Source: Paenibacillus sedimenti
Lineage (GTDB): Bacteria; Bacillota; Bacilli; Paenibacillales; NBRC-103111
Direction of reading: 5' to 3'
Length of the DNA stretch: 64,000 nucleotides
Assembly (NCBI RefSeq): GCF_014534655.1
Contig: NZ_JACVVD010000004.1
Coordinates: forward strand, 1-64,000
The notes beneath the pieces were generated by a model. That model was given only the letters and a program-made list of their open reading frames with translations. It was not told the DNA's origin and did no database searches. Every line of letters starts with the position of its first letter. Positions within the stretch are counted from its first letter, which is position 1. Below, in pieces: positions 1-8,478 of this stretch. A program made the translations under genes and the position numbers.

Positions 1-62
1 AAAATTTCCAGTACAATACGTGCTTTTTCATCAGGTGTGAACTTCCTTCTCTTGGATGACAT
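1..62 (-). CDS. IS3-family transposase OrfA, N-terminal fragment (cut by window edge)
   Basis: Only the first 20 codons lie in the window; the gene runs leftward off the edge. The start ATG is at 62-60 and an AAGGAG ribosome site lies about 12 bases upstream (near 76-81). The peptide begins MSSKRRKFTPDEKARIVLEI, which matches the opening helix-turn-helix segment of IS3-family OrfA proteins (seen here; family from general knowledge). OrfA binds the IS ends and is normally fused to the DDE recombinase OrfB by a -1 frameshift. The IS terminus probably lies between about 88 and 120, so the last few codons of the neighbouring LRR gene may come from IS DNA. Confidence 0.75.
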   Translation of the reverse strand, partial: MSSKRRKFTPDEKARIVLEI

Positions 63-89
63 ACAACTAAGAAACTCCTTTTTTGCTGT

Positions 90-1997
90 CTAGTTTCTAT
101 GTAGCATTATATATTGTCTGATATCAACTGTTTTTGTATTTGAGTCCCACGTTACTTTCGCTCCAAATGTCTCACTTACCATTCTTACAGGTACAAAGGT
201 ATATCCGTTTAAGACTTGTATTGCTGAGTCTAGTTGTACTTCTTTACCGTTTACAATGGCTTTGTTCGAGCCAATTTGTAATTTTAGAGAGATATCTAAT
301 TTTTGGGCTGTCACTGTCTGGGTATTACTATCCCAGGTTACATTAGCACCAAGTGCTTCAAAGATTTTTCTCATGGGAACATGAACGGAACCCGAAATAT
401 TTTGCGGTGATTCCTCTACGGAGTAATCTTGGAGTTCTTCATTTATTCTTACAAATATTCGTTCACCATAAGATACTGCTGCTCCGTTTAAAGCCCTATC
501 TTTGAGTTTGCTAATTGATTCATCATTTAAAGGGTTATTTGCCAAATAAATCTCCCAAAGATTTGTTTGATTATCCAGAGAACTAATATCTTGGATTTCA
601 TTATTGACTAATGAGATCTTTCTTGGTGTTAATTGAGATAGTATTGATATATCCGAAAGACCATTACCATCTAGATACAAGACATCTAACTTATTCAGGG
701 ATTTAATTGGACTTAGATCATTAATATGGTTATTGCTTAAATCAAGATGATAAATACCATTCTGAGCTTCTATGCCACTTAGATCGCTAATAGAGTTTCT
801 TTCAAGTGAAAGTAAGACAAGAGGAGGTAGGCTCTTCAGAAACTGAAGCGAAGTAATTCCGTTTGAGCCTAAATAAAGTGAACGCAACTTAGGCAAGCTT
901 CCTAACGTTTCTTGATCGGATATTGAGTTACCGTTAAGTGATAACAACCACAATTTTGGTAATTTACTGATTGGTTTTATGTCTGAAACCCGATTTTGAT
1001 TGAGTTTTAATGTCTCGAGTTCATTCGCATAAGCCAAGGCCGAAATGTCTGAAATCTGATTATCTGACAAATCTAGATCCTTTATTTTTACAAGCTTTTG
1101 AAGGCTGCTTATATCGGCAATTTGATTGTTTTCAAGCTGCAGCCACTTCATATCTGGCAGACCTTCAAGAAAGCTTATATTTGTTAAATGAAGAGAACCG
1201 ATGCTTAAAGTATCAAGTTTAGGGAAATTCTTAATTACACTTAAATCTTGGATTGGATTTCCAGATAACTCGAGACCCCTCAAGTCAGATAAGCTGTTTA
1301 GTGAGCTTATATCTTTAACCCAATTGAATTTAAGACCAATGAAATCAAGTTTTGATAAATTGCTCAAAGGCGAAACATCCGAAATTTGATTTTCTTGTAA
1401 ATTGGTAAAAGACAATTTTTTAAAATTTCGCATTGTAGAAATATCATGGATTTGATTCTTATAAGCGTTAAAAGTAGTTATGTTGCCAAGATTCTTTAGA
1501 GGTTCAATATCCTGTATCTGATTTTCAGACAAATCTAGCTCTTTTAAATTGTTAAGATTTCTAAGAGGGCTTATGTCAGCAATATGGTTTTGACTTATAT
1601 TTAGACTCTCCAAAGAGCGTAGATTATCTAAAGCGTGAATGTCACTAATTTCATTTTGCCACAAGTTAATATTTCTCAATTTCGTTAACCCACTTAAGGC
1701 ATTTATATTTTCGATTTTATTCTGTATTAATTTTATTTCCACCAAATTTTTGGCGTACTCTAAGCCATTTAGCGACTTAATGCCTTGCCAATCTGCTGGA
1801 CCTATTTTTCTAAGACTCTCCATATCCCCTGCCGTTATAGGGCCATCATCTTTATTAAGTTCTTTTCTAATAACTTTTTCAAGTGCTGAATCCTCAATTT
1901 TTACTTCTGGGGAATCTGCTATTATTTTTAAAGGTAAAGATAAATTTAGTAAGAATACCATACTTAATGAGAAAGTAACAAACCTAGCCTTTTTCAA
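90..1997 (-). CDS. Secreted leucine-rich repeat protein with C-terminal copper amine oxidase N-like domain
   Basis: The protein of 635 residues has a signal peptide (KKAR followed by a hydrophobic stretch, residues 2-28), about 20 LRR units of 21-22 residues with the pattern LxxLxxLxLxxNxIxDI (roughly residues 50-500), and a C-terminal pair of beta modules with the VPMRKIFEALGANVTWD and VPVRMVSETFGAKVTWD motifs typical of the copper amine oxidase N-like domain common in Paenibacillus surface proteins. This is an internalin-like layout and suggests an extracellular binding protein. I chose the TTG at 1997 because GGAGGT sits 8 bases upstream; the in-frame ATG at 2057 lies inside the upstream gene. 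It follows the DUF4261 gene by 25 bases, so the two are probably one operon. The last residues (RQYIMLHRN) look unrelated to the domain and may derive from the adjoining IS3 element. Confidence 0.8.
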   Translation of the reverse strand: MKKARFVTFSLSMVFLLNLSLPLKIIADSPEVKIEDSALEKVIRKELNKDDGPITAGDMESLRKIGPADWQGIKSLNGLEYAKNLVEIKLIQNKIENINALSGLTKLRNINLWQNEISDIHALDNLRSLESLNISQNHIADISPLRNLNNLKELDLSENQIQDIEPLKNLGNITTFNAYKNQIHDISTMRNFKKLSFTNLQENQISDVSPLSNLSKLDFIGLKFNWVKDISSLNSLSDLRGLELSGNPIQDLSVIKNFPKLDTLSIGSLHLTNISFLEGLPDMKWLQLENNQIADISSLQKLVKIKDLDLSDNQISDISALAYANELETLKLNQNRVSDIKPISKLPKLWLLSLNGNSISDQETLGSLPKLRSLYLGSNGITSLQFLKSLPPLVLLSLERNSISDLSGIEAQNGIYHLDLSNNHINDLSPIKSLNKLDVLYLDGNGLSDISILSQLTPRKISLVNNEIQDISSLDNQTNLWEIYLANNPLNDESISKLKDRALNGAAVSYGERIFVRINEELQDYSVEESPQNISGSVHVPMRKIFEALGANVTWDSNTQTVTAQKLDISLKLQIGSNKAIVNGKEVQLDSAIQVLNGYTFVPVRMVSETFGAKVTWDSNTKTVDIRQYIMLHRN

Positions 1998-2022
1998 AAA
2001 ATTACCTCCAGTATTTAAAAGA

Positions 2023-2874
2023 CTAATTTCTTTTACCTGCTGCAAAATCTCCAGCATGTATATCTAATACAACTCGTTTCGGATGGATCAACGAAACCTC
2101 ATGCCTGCAGCTCCATTTCTTTCCTTCGATCCCCTGTATTGTATTTCCGTCTTCAATAACATCACCGTTTAGAAAGATATAGTCTCCATATGTATAAAGA
2201 AGATTTGCAACTTCATTTACATCAAGATCATTAAAGTGTACTTGCAGATCCGGTAATCCCAAAGCAGAGAGTCCTAAAGTATCCATAACGGTTTCACTGA
2301 ATGTGTTTTCTATATTAAAAAGTCTCACATTCATTAAACCGATCATGATATCGTAGTTAGGCTGATTTGGTTGATTGGATAGATAGTCATTTGGTTCAAT
2401 AAATTGTTCGCTCACTCTAAAATGAATCGCCTTACATGAACATGATTCCACAATTGCATAAAGGGCCTTTTGAAATAATTCCATTCTTTTCTGATATTCT
2501 AAACCTGAGGCCATAAAATCAGTAATCAATACAGTGTATCTACACTTTAATACTGTGCTCCGCACATCTCTCCATCGCCAAGATTGAACAAATGATGATT
2601 CTAACCTGCTCATATCTTCAAGCTGTTCACTCGATAACATAATTGCTATTTGTGCGGGCATATCTCCTTCTGAAAAAGAAATTAAATAATCTTTAAAGAA
2701 AAATAGCAGCACATTTTCTTTATTAGTAGCTAATTCAACATTGCCGCAATAAAATCTTAATGAATCGAGTATTCTATCCGCTGATACCAAAGGATAATCT
2801 TCAAACAAAAGTTCTACACCATAGGTTCTTGCGAAAACATTATCCAGATCGTCTTTATCATCATTAATAACCAT
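2023..2874 (-). CDS. DUF4261-type protein of unknown function
   Basis: This 283-residue soluble protein has no signal peptide or membrane segment. Its composition and the segments around LLFEDYPLVSADRILDSLR and the central AIHFRVSEQFIEPNDYL resemble DUF4261 proteins of Bacillus and Paenibacillus (recognition from memory, moderate certainty). No enzymatic motif is evident. The start ATG has AAGGAGAG upstream. The LRR gene begins 25 bases after its stop, so the pair is probably cotranscribed leftward. The promoter must lie in 2885-3048, which also holds a candidate transposon end, so it is unclear whether this gene is cargo or flanking chromosome. Confidence 0.6.
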   Translation of the reverse strand: MVINDDKDDLDNVFARTYGVELLFEDYPLVSADRILDSLRFYCGNVELATNKENVLLFFFKDYLISFSEGDMPAQIAIMLSSEQLEDMSRLESSFVQSWRWRDVRSTVLKCRYTVLITDFMASGLEYQKRMELFQKALYAIVESCSCKAIHFRVSEQFIEPNDYLSNQPNQPNYDIMIGLMNVRLFNIENTFSETVMDTLGLSALGLPDLQVHFNDLDVNEVANLLYTYGDYIFLNGDVIEDGNTIQGIEGKKWSCRHEVSLIHPKRVVLDIHAGDFAAGKRN

Positions 2875-2918
2875 TTGTTTCTCTCTCCTTTATTAGCTTC
2901 ATTCATTTTCTCATATTC

Positions 2919-2962
2919 ACACAAAAATACCTATAATTGTTCTAAAATTCATTAGACATTTT
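2919..2962 (+). repeat. Candidate left-end TnsB-type sites (two tandem 22-bp units)
   Basis: Two adjacent units, 2919-2940 and 2941-2962, align with the outer and inner units of the right end at 17213-17170, in inverted orientation and with the same 22-bp step. By eye the outer pair match at 14 of 22 positions and the inner pair at 17 of 22; the inner unit shares the core AAAATTC and TTAGAC. No terminal TGT and no target duplication matching the right flank is visible at the expected place (about 2910), so this may be a decayed or internal end. Confidence 0.4.
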
Positions 2963-3048
2963 TTCAATTTTTAAAGTACATTAATAATTAAATAGTGTCT
3001 AATATATAACGTTACACTGCAAATTGCGCTTCAAAGAGAGGGTGGCAT

Positions 3049-3879
3049 ATGATTAATTTTGATTTAATCTCAGATATCCATTTAGATTTCTGGATCAAAT
3101 ATTCAGGTAACTACTCAAAATTAGAAGAACAAATGGATGAATTTATTCAATCAATACTGCCCGATTCACCTTCAAACATTCTTGTAATTGCAGGTGATTT
3201 AGGTCATTTTAATCAGCAAAATTTCATCTTTATTAACAAGATGATGGAGATTTATAAAAACATTCTGATAGTAGCCGGGAACCATGATTATTATTTAGAA
3301 TCAAAATCCATTAAAAATAAGTACAGAAAAAACTCATTAAATAGATGGAATGAAATGAGGCAATTCATTCAACGTTTTTCCAATGTAATGATTTTAGATG
3401 GAACATTGGTAGAAATCGATAACATAAACTTTGGTGGTTGTGGAATGTGGTATGATTTCCAATATGGCTATCAGGTCTTAAAGGCTAGTGAGTTAGAAGT
3501 TTTTAATCACTGGAAAAGCGTTTCTAATGATTCAGTATTAATAGAGGGAAAACCAAGATTAGTAGAATTAATGTTTCAAGAGGAAAAGCAAAAACTTAAT
3601 CAAGTTCTGTATCAATCAGATGTCATAGTGACTCACTTCTCACCTGACTGGGCACATGTTCCAATAGATAGAGCTCACGATTTAGCCACAAGCTTTTATT
3701 ACTTTGATGGACGAGAATTCTTCAATCAAATCAAGAATAAAATATGGTGCTTTGGACATGTTCATAAAAGAATGGATTATATGCACTATGATTGTAGGTT
3801 TGTTAATGCTTCATTAGGTTATCCTGGTGAAAATAAAGGTCTGCCTAGCAAGATAATTAATGTGAATCATTACGTATAA
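3049..3879 (+). CDS. Calcineurin-like metallophosphoesterase
   Basis: The 276-residue protein has the full set of metallophosphoesterase motifs in order: DIHLD near residue 9, a GD motif in IAGDLGHF near residue 49, GNHDYY near residue 77, THFS near residue 203 and GHVHKR near residue 236. These residues bind the dinuclear metal centre that hydrolyses phosphate esters; the natural substrate cannot be read from the sequence. There is no signal peptide, so it should be cytosolic. The start ATG has GAGAGGGTGG just upstream. It lies immediately inside the candidate left end of the Tn7-like element and converges with tnsC, sharing a hairpin terminator. As cargo it could be a nuclease-like defence gene, but that is only a guess. 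Confidence 0.8.
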   Translation: MINFDLISDIHLDFWIKYSGNYSKLEEQMDEFIQSILPDSPSNILVIAGDLGHFNQQNFIFINKMMEIYKNILIVAGNHDYYLESKSIKNKYRKNSLNRWNEMRQFIQRFSNVMILDGTLVEIDNINFGGCGMWYDFQYGYQVLKASELEVFNHWKSVSNDSVLIEGKPRLVELMFQEEKQKLNQVLYQSDVIVTHFSPDWAHVPIDRAHDLATSFYYFDGREFFNQIKNKIWCFGHVHKRMDYMHYDCRFVNASLGYPGENKGLPSKIINVNHYV

Positions 3880-3987
3880 TAAGTCTAAAGGGATAATTAA
3901 GTAAACCAAGTGACCAAGTGTTATAAAATAGTGTCGTTTAATTTTAAAATTAGAATGGATTTTTAGTTACATACTGGTACGTGAAAT

Positions 3988-4016
3988 AAGCCGAGCAAGG
4001 TTCTTTTGCTCGGCTT
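3988..4016. terminator. Bidirectional hairpin terminator between the phosphoesterase gene and tnsC
   Basis: AAGCCGAGCAA pairs perfectly with TTGCTCGGCTT across a 7-base loop. It lies between two convergent genes and can serve both, although the flanking T runs are short. Confidence 0.7.
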
Positions 4017-4071
4017 TCCATCCTACTTTTCAAGAAAATCAAATTAAGTAAATCTGTAATACATGGGACCA

Positions 4072-5070
4072 TTATTTAGTTGACTTAGTTAATTTTTCTG
4101 ATGCTATAGCAACTCTTAAATCAAATACTTTTCCATGAAATGGATTTTTAACTCTTGGCCTTGTCTCAAATGACAGTTGATCGAAACCCTCTTGCAAATG
4201 CCTCTCTTCAATTCGATCCATCCCATCTTTTAACGCAATTTTTGTAGAATGGTATAACAAATGGTTCAAAGTTCTAGGAATTCCTAATGACGCATAGTAA
4301 AGTTTCTCAGAAAGATATGGATCAGCAAGTTCAGAGTTATCAGGAAATGGTAACTTGAATTCTATGCTGTTCAGAAAGGTACAAAATTCCTTTTTCTCTT
4401 TCTCCGTTTCATACTTAAAACCGGGAAAACTTGGCTTGTACGGAAACCGTTCATCCAACTGTTTATTTGAAGAAAAAATTCGAGAGGCGTCGTCTTTAAT
4501 ACCTCCAAATACAATAGGGAGGTTAACATCATTCACCAACTGTTTTAACCAGTCTGCTGCTTTTCTTATTACCCTCTGTGTATCGGTATCAATTAGATGC
4601 TGTAACTCGTCAATGATTATTAATTCGACTTCACAATCTTCGATAAATCCTTTCAACCTTGTTGTAAGTTGTTTTTCAGTTCCTTTGTAATGAAACGGAT
4701 CACCCAGTTCCTCAAGCATCTTTGATGCTACGTTTAACGGTTTAGAGTTTGAATCTAATTCCACTCTCAGAACTGGAACTTTTGGGAATGTAACAGTTTG
4801 ATTATTAATTTTTTTCACTCTTGTTTCTCTTGGATGAAAACTCTCATATGTTTTAAACAATGTCGACTTTCCAGCACCTGTATCCCCGAGTATACATAGC
4901 CCTTTTTTATTCAAGCTTTTACTTTGAAGAACGTGACATTCACGTATAGCTTCATGAAGTTCATTGAATCTAGTGTGCTTCACAACAATTCGATCGAGAA
5001 CAGCAAGCCTGTCTGAAAGTTCCTCATCAGTAATTCGTTGACCGTTCAAACGCTTAATGTTCTTATCCAT
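4072..5070 (-). CDS. tnsC: TnsC/TniB-type AAA+ ATPase, transposition target regulator
   Basis: The 332-residue protein has a Walker A motif GDTGAGKST (residues 62-70) and a Walker B motif LIIIDELQH (150-158), typical of the TniB/TnsC AAA+ family. In Tn7-like systems it polymerises on target DNA chosen by a TniQ protein and activates the TnsAB transposase (established for the family). It is shorter than Tn7 TnsC (about 555 residues) and nearer the TniB size. Its ATG overlaps the end of tnsB by 8 bases and has an AGGAG upstream, so translation is probably coupled. Gene order tnsA-tnsB-tnsC is the canonical one. Confidence 0.9.
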   Translation of the reverse strand: MDKNIKRLNGQRITDEELSDRLAVLDRIVVKHTRFNELHEAIRECHVLQSKSLNKKGLCILGDTGAGKSTLFKTYESFHPRETRVKKINNQTVTFPKVPVLRVELDSNSKPLNVASKMLEELGDPFHYKGTEKQLTTRLKGFIEDCEVELIIIDELQHLIDTDTQRVIRKAADWLKQLVNDVNLPIVFGGIKDDASRIFSSNKQLDERFPYKPSFPGFKYETEKEKKEFCTFLNSIEFKLPFPDNSELADPYLSEKLYYASLGIPRTLNHLLYHSTKIALKDGMDRIEERHLQEGFDQLSFETRPRVKNPFHGKVFDLRVAIASEKLTKSTK

Positions 5071-7177
5071 TATGGCAATCTCCTAATAAAATGACATCAA
5101 ACAAGGGTAATTCATCATGCTTATCTTTAAATGATTCTACAACAACTTGCTTATTGCTCTGCATCGGTTTTACTGTTATTTCTGGTTGAGTTAGTTTCTC
5201 TTTATCAGTACTACGCGATTGTCTCTTCGATTTCATTTCTTCTAGAGTAAGTTCCCCTAAATACTGAAAAGTTTCAATTTCAGCAGGAAGACCTAATTCC
5301 TCATTTGTTATTGATTGTAAGGATATCCCACTTAAGCTTTCAACTTCTTGTTGCTTTGCTTTAATGTAGCCTTGCTTTTTATCTTTCACTTGATCATTCT
5401 GAATTTGCTTTATCAGTTTCATTGCTTCAATAACCTGTGTATCATCAAAATCCCTCCTTTCCCGCCCCCTTTGTAAGCATATTGCTTTAATTTGCTGGAA
5501 AGGGAGAGGCATTAGAGGCTCTACTCCAAAATTTTTGCTGAGTTGCTTTATCGTATTCGGGTCTGGATATGCATCTATGAAAGATCCGTCATATGGGTTC
5601 TGAATATAAACTTTACTCACGTCAGAATAATCAAATCGCACTATTACTTCTATTTTTTCATCGCCTTTACTTATCATTTGGTTCCGAAGCTTCATTAGTT
5701 CATCACTCCAAAACCAAATTTCTTCTAAAACTACACCTTTATTGTTAATAATACGTCTTTCTCTTCCACCACAGAGAGCCAATTTTATATCTTTTTTTGT
5801 AAATGGGAGCTCCTTTGATAGATGGATATTTTCTTTAAAGCCCTTTTCCCATATTTGATGAGGTGTTCCACCGAACCTACTGTGACTGTAATTATGTGAG
5901 ATGATATCCACAAAAATTATATGGGCAATGTAATAAAAAGCCTGCAACGTTATACAAGCATTACCTTCTGAATCATATTGCTTTCTTTCAAAAATATTAG
6001 CAAAACTTGTCCCTTTCAATGTATGCACCATATCATTAAATGTCTTTAGCCATCTCTCAACTGTCCCCTTTTTATGACCCGCCGCGACTTCAGGAAACAA
6101 TGGATCGATCCCAAAAAAGCTGCAAACTTCTTCAATATCATACGAATTATTAGAAGATGCATTATCAACAACTAGCTCTTTAGGTATCCCGTATGCAGTC
6201 CATTCATTTTGAACATCTGGAAAAAGCTTCTTTATATACACTTTTGGTAGAATACAGTGTAGTAAACATTGTTTAATAGCAAAAGAATCTGGGTAGTCAA
6301 ATGTAATATAAAAGCCTAATGGATTACCGGAATAGACATCGATTGCATAAACCAACCACGGTTTTCTGCGTTTAAGTGTCTTAGGATCAACTAAATAAAT
6401 ATCTACTGGTGTCCAATCTAATTCAACCCGCTGTAGTGGACGCTCCGGTCGATCAGTTACACTCTTAACCCCGTCACGTTGAAGTCTCGCGGCAACATGC
6501 CCATCCCTAGCTGACATCTGACGATAGAGATCACGTTGTTCCTTAATAATCCTCCAAATTGTTTGAAAGGAATGCAAGGGCTCTTTATTTTCAGAACTCC
6601 TGAGCTCATTTACTTTTTTTATGCTATCTTTATACAATCGGTAAATGTAACGATAGTTAACTTCTTCCCCTGAGTACATATTTTCATCCATGATTTTCTG
6701 TAGTGAATTCATAACATTATTTTTTGTGCGCCGGTATTTCGGCCCTTTTTTACCATCAACAAGATAACGTGCATCACCGTACTTGTCCCAAATCCTTTTC
6801 CAGTTATAAAATGTCGCTCTACTTATATCAATACATTTTTCTTCCCTCAACTTTCTTAGATACTCATCTAATCGATATGAGTGAAAATATCCATTGATCA
6901 CCGGACGAAGTACTTCCAACTTGATTTTCACACTGTTCTTCTCTTCATCCGTAAGTAGGTCTATGTCAAGCTTAACAATCGAAGAACGTTTTCCAGTATC
7001 CTCAAAAGCTAATCTATCTTCATCCCAAGCTTCCTCCAGCTCTTTAAGGGAAAAAGCTTTTTGCTGTTTGTAATTAATTAATTCAGCGACAACCTCATTA
7101 TCTTGCGATCTCTTTACAACATACTCACTGCCATCCATAAGAAACTTTGTTCCATAAGAAAAAGAACACCGTGCCAC
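5063..7177 (-). CDS. tnsB: TnsB DDE transposase (retroviral integrase superfamily)
   Basis: The 704-residue protein carries the DDE triad in LDWTPVD (D254), VVDNASSN (D338) and GTVERWLK (E374), preceded by a helical DNA-binding region with FYNWKRIWDKYG and followed by a Mu-transposase-like beta-barrel segment. TnsB binds repeated sites in the transposon ends and joins the 3' ends to the target. I use the GTG at 7177, with GAGGT 7 bases upstream. It follows tnsA by 10 bases and overlaps tnsC. The C-terminal tail from about 640 on is charged and low in complexity, as expected for the segment that contacts TnsC. Confidence 0.92.
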   Translation of the reverse strand: MARCSFSYGTKFLMDGSEYVVKRSQDNEVVAELINYKQQKAFSLKELEEAWDEDRLAFEDTGKRSSIVKLDIDLLTDEEKNSVKIKLEVLRPVINGYFHSYRLDEYLRKLREEKCIDISRATFYNWKRIWDKYGDARYLVDGKKGPKYRRTKNNVMNSLQKIMDENMYSGEEVNYRYIYRLYKDSIKKVNELRSSENKEPLHSFQTIWRIIKEQRDLYRQMSARDGHVAARLQRDGVKSVTDRPERPLQRVELDWTPVDIYLVDPKTLKRRKPWLVYAIDVYSGNPLGFYITFDYPDSFAIKQCLLHCILPKVYIKKLFPDVQNEWTAYGIPKELVVDNASSNNSYDIEEVCSFFGIDPLFPEVAAGHKKGTVERWLKTFNDMVHTLKGTSFANIFERKQYDSEGNACITLQAFYYIAHIIFVDIISHNYSHSRFGGTPHQIWEKGFKENIHLSKELPFTKKDIKLALCGGRERRIINNKGVVLEEIWFWSDELMKLRNQMISKGDEKIEVIVRFDYSDVSKVYIQNPYDGSFIDAYPDPNTIKQLSKNFGVEPLMPLPFQQIKAICLQRGRERRDFDDTQVIEAMKLIKQIQNDQVKDKKQGYIKAKQQEVESLSGISLQSITNEELGLPAEIETFQYLGELTLEEMKSKRQSRSTDKEKLTQPEITVKPMQSNKQVVVESFKDKHDELPLFDVILLGDCHNG

Positions 7178-7187
7178 ATTAATTACC

Positions 7188-7826
7188 TCACTTTCTAAGC
7201 CAAATTATCGATTTCAACGATAATTCATAATTCACTAAATCAGTAATAATTTCATTTGAGTATATAAGTTTATAAAGTTGGATTATTATTAAGTCATTAT
7301 TAATACAATTTGTGATACTAATAAAATCTTGAATGGTAATTGGACCACGGTAATCCAAAATTGTTTTAATATATTCAGCAATTGCTGGAATCACCTTGTA
7401 TGCTTTAACTTCTAGTAATAAATTTATATTTCTTTGTAAAAATCCTGTGCGTATCTGATCTTCTGTAACTACATGAAATGTCCATTCCTTTTGCCTACAA
7501 AACTCGGATGCAGCTAAAAACTTAGCTTTATTAAGATCACTATTTACAAATTGCTTTAACTTTACTTCTACTAACACGTATCTATCATCCTTAGTGATTA
7601 GGAGGTAATCAGGAAAATACTTACGCGTTCTACCTAAGTAATTGTACTTAATCCCTAGAGGCTGGAAATAAATTCTCTCAATAGAGGGGTCGAAATTACA
7701 TAACCGCACATAATCTCTTTCCAGTAGGCTTTCAGAATATATTACAACAGCATTTTTTGATTGTGTTACCTTACATCTGTAGTTCCTACCCTTTGTTGGT
7801 CTAATCTTTCTCGCAGGAAATCGCAT
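7188..7826 (-). CDS. tnsA: TnsA endonuclease, cleaves 5' ends of the transposon
   Basis: The 212-residue protein shows the restriction-enzyme-like nuclease core of TnsA: SESLLERDYVRL with an acidic residue near 36, KYFPDYLL with D73, and LVEVKLKQ with E87 and K89. Its C-terminal half would be the winged-helix part that meets TnsB and TnsC. TnsA cuts the non-transferred strands, allowing cut-and-paste movement rather than cointegrates (established for Tn7). The start ATG has AAGGAATG upstream. A strong copy of the putative TnsB binding motif at 7847-7868 covers the leader, suggesting autoregulation. First gene of tnsABC. Confidence 0.88.
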   Translation of the reverse strand: MRFPARKIRPTKGRNYRCKVTQSKNAVVIYSESLLERDYVRLCNFDPSIERIYFQPLGIKYNYLGRTRKYFPDYLLITKDDRYVLVEVKLKQFVNSDLNKAKFLAASEFCRQKEWTFHVVTEDQIRTGFLQRNINLLLEVKAYKVIPAIAEYIKTILDYRGPITIQDFISITNCINNDLIIIQLYKLIYSNEIITDLVNYELSLKSIIWLRK

Positions 7827-7846
7827 TCTACAAACATTCCTTTTTA

Positions 7847-7868
7847 TTCCAGAATTTATTAGACTAGT
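7847..7868 (+). promoter_or_regulatory. Isolated TnsB-like site in the tnsA leader
   Basis: The 22 bases begin TTCCAGAATT and contain TTAGAC; they match the outermost right-end unit at 17213-17192 in 18 of 22 positions by eye. The site lies 20 bases upstream of the tnsA start codon, where a bound TnsB would block transcription. In Tn7, TnsB bound at the right end represses tnsABC (established); here the site would do so away from an end. Further upstream (7913-7970) are four more CCAG/CTGG motifs in both orientations and a second TTAGAC at 7979, with no clear 22-bp register. Nothing else is recognised in 7869-8046. Confidence 0.5.
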
Positions 7869-8064
7869 TTCTCCGATATAGACATGTTATAAACCTATTA
7901 AAAATAACATTTGTCCAGAGAAATTAATTTACTAGCCTGGAAATTTTAGTTTTAAACTGGAAAATAAAATTAATATCTTAGACTGAGATAAAACTAAACT
8001 AACGGGCGGATTACGTGAATGGGCATTAATGTTAATATAACCTTAATTGGGGGGGGGGCTAATC

Positions 8065-8478
8065 TTGAATGATTCTATTTGTAGAGCAGTTGCGACTGGT
8101 AATATCGAGTACATAAAATTCTCTTTTTTGAGAGGTATTAGTGTAGATTATAAGTGTATAAAGAGTGGTCATTCTTTACTTAATATAGCTATAGAAAATG
8201 AACAATTAGAGGTAGTAAGGTTCCTGCTTCAGAACGGGGCGAATATAAACTTAAAGAGCATTGAAGGATGGACGCCATTACATGTAGCGGTGGATGTATC
8301 CATAGATGGTACAATTCAATCGGGTGGAAATCCTGGAGAGGAACCAACAGAAGTATTAAAGTATTTGTTGGATAATGGTGCGGATAAAAACATCATGGCA
8401 TGTAACGGTAAAACCCCGACAGATATTGCAAGAGATTATAACTCACAGAAAATAATAAATTTCTTAGAGAACTACTAG
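8065..8478 (+). CDS. Ankyrin-repeat protein
   Basis: From the TTG at 8065 the protein has 137 residues and about three ankyrin repeats, seen in GHSLLNIAIENEQLEVVRF, NLKSIEGWTPLHVAVDV and NIMACNGKTPTDIARDY. Such repeats mediate protein contacts; there is no catalytic domain. A run of ten G bases (8049-8058) sits where the ribosome site should be, 6 bases before the TTG; another in-frame TTG at 8047 precedes the run. Slippage in the G tract would alter spacing or frame. It is cargo of the Tn7-like element, transcribed away from tnsA. Confidence 0.75.
   Translation: MNDSICRAVATGNIEYIKFSFLRGISVDYKCIKSGHSLLNIAIENEQLEVVRFLLQNGANINLKSIEGWTPLHVAVDVSIDGTIQSGGNPGEEPTEVLKYLLDNGADKNIMACNGKTPTDIARDYNSQKIINFLENY

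Noticed and set aside
7847-7990. Right end of a smaller Tn7-like element containing only the tnsABC side
   Set aside because: The best site here points rightward like the left end, not leftward as a right end must; no TGT terminus or 22-bp tandem series is present.
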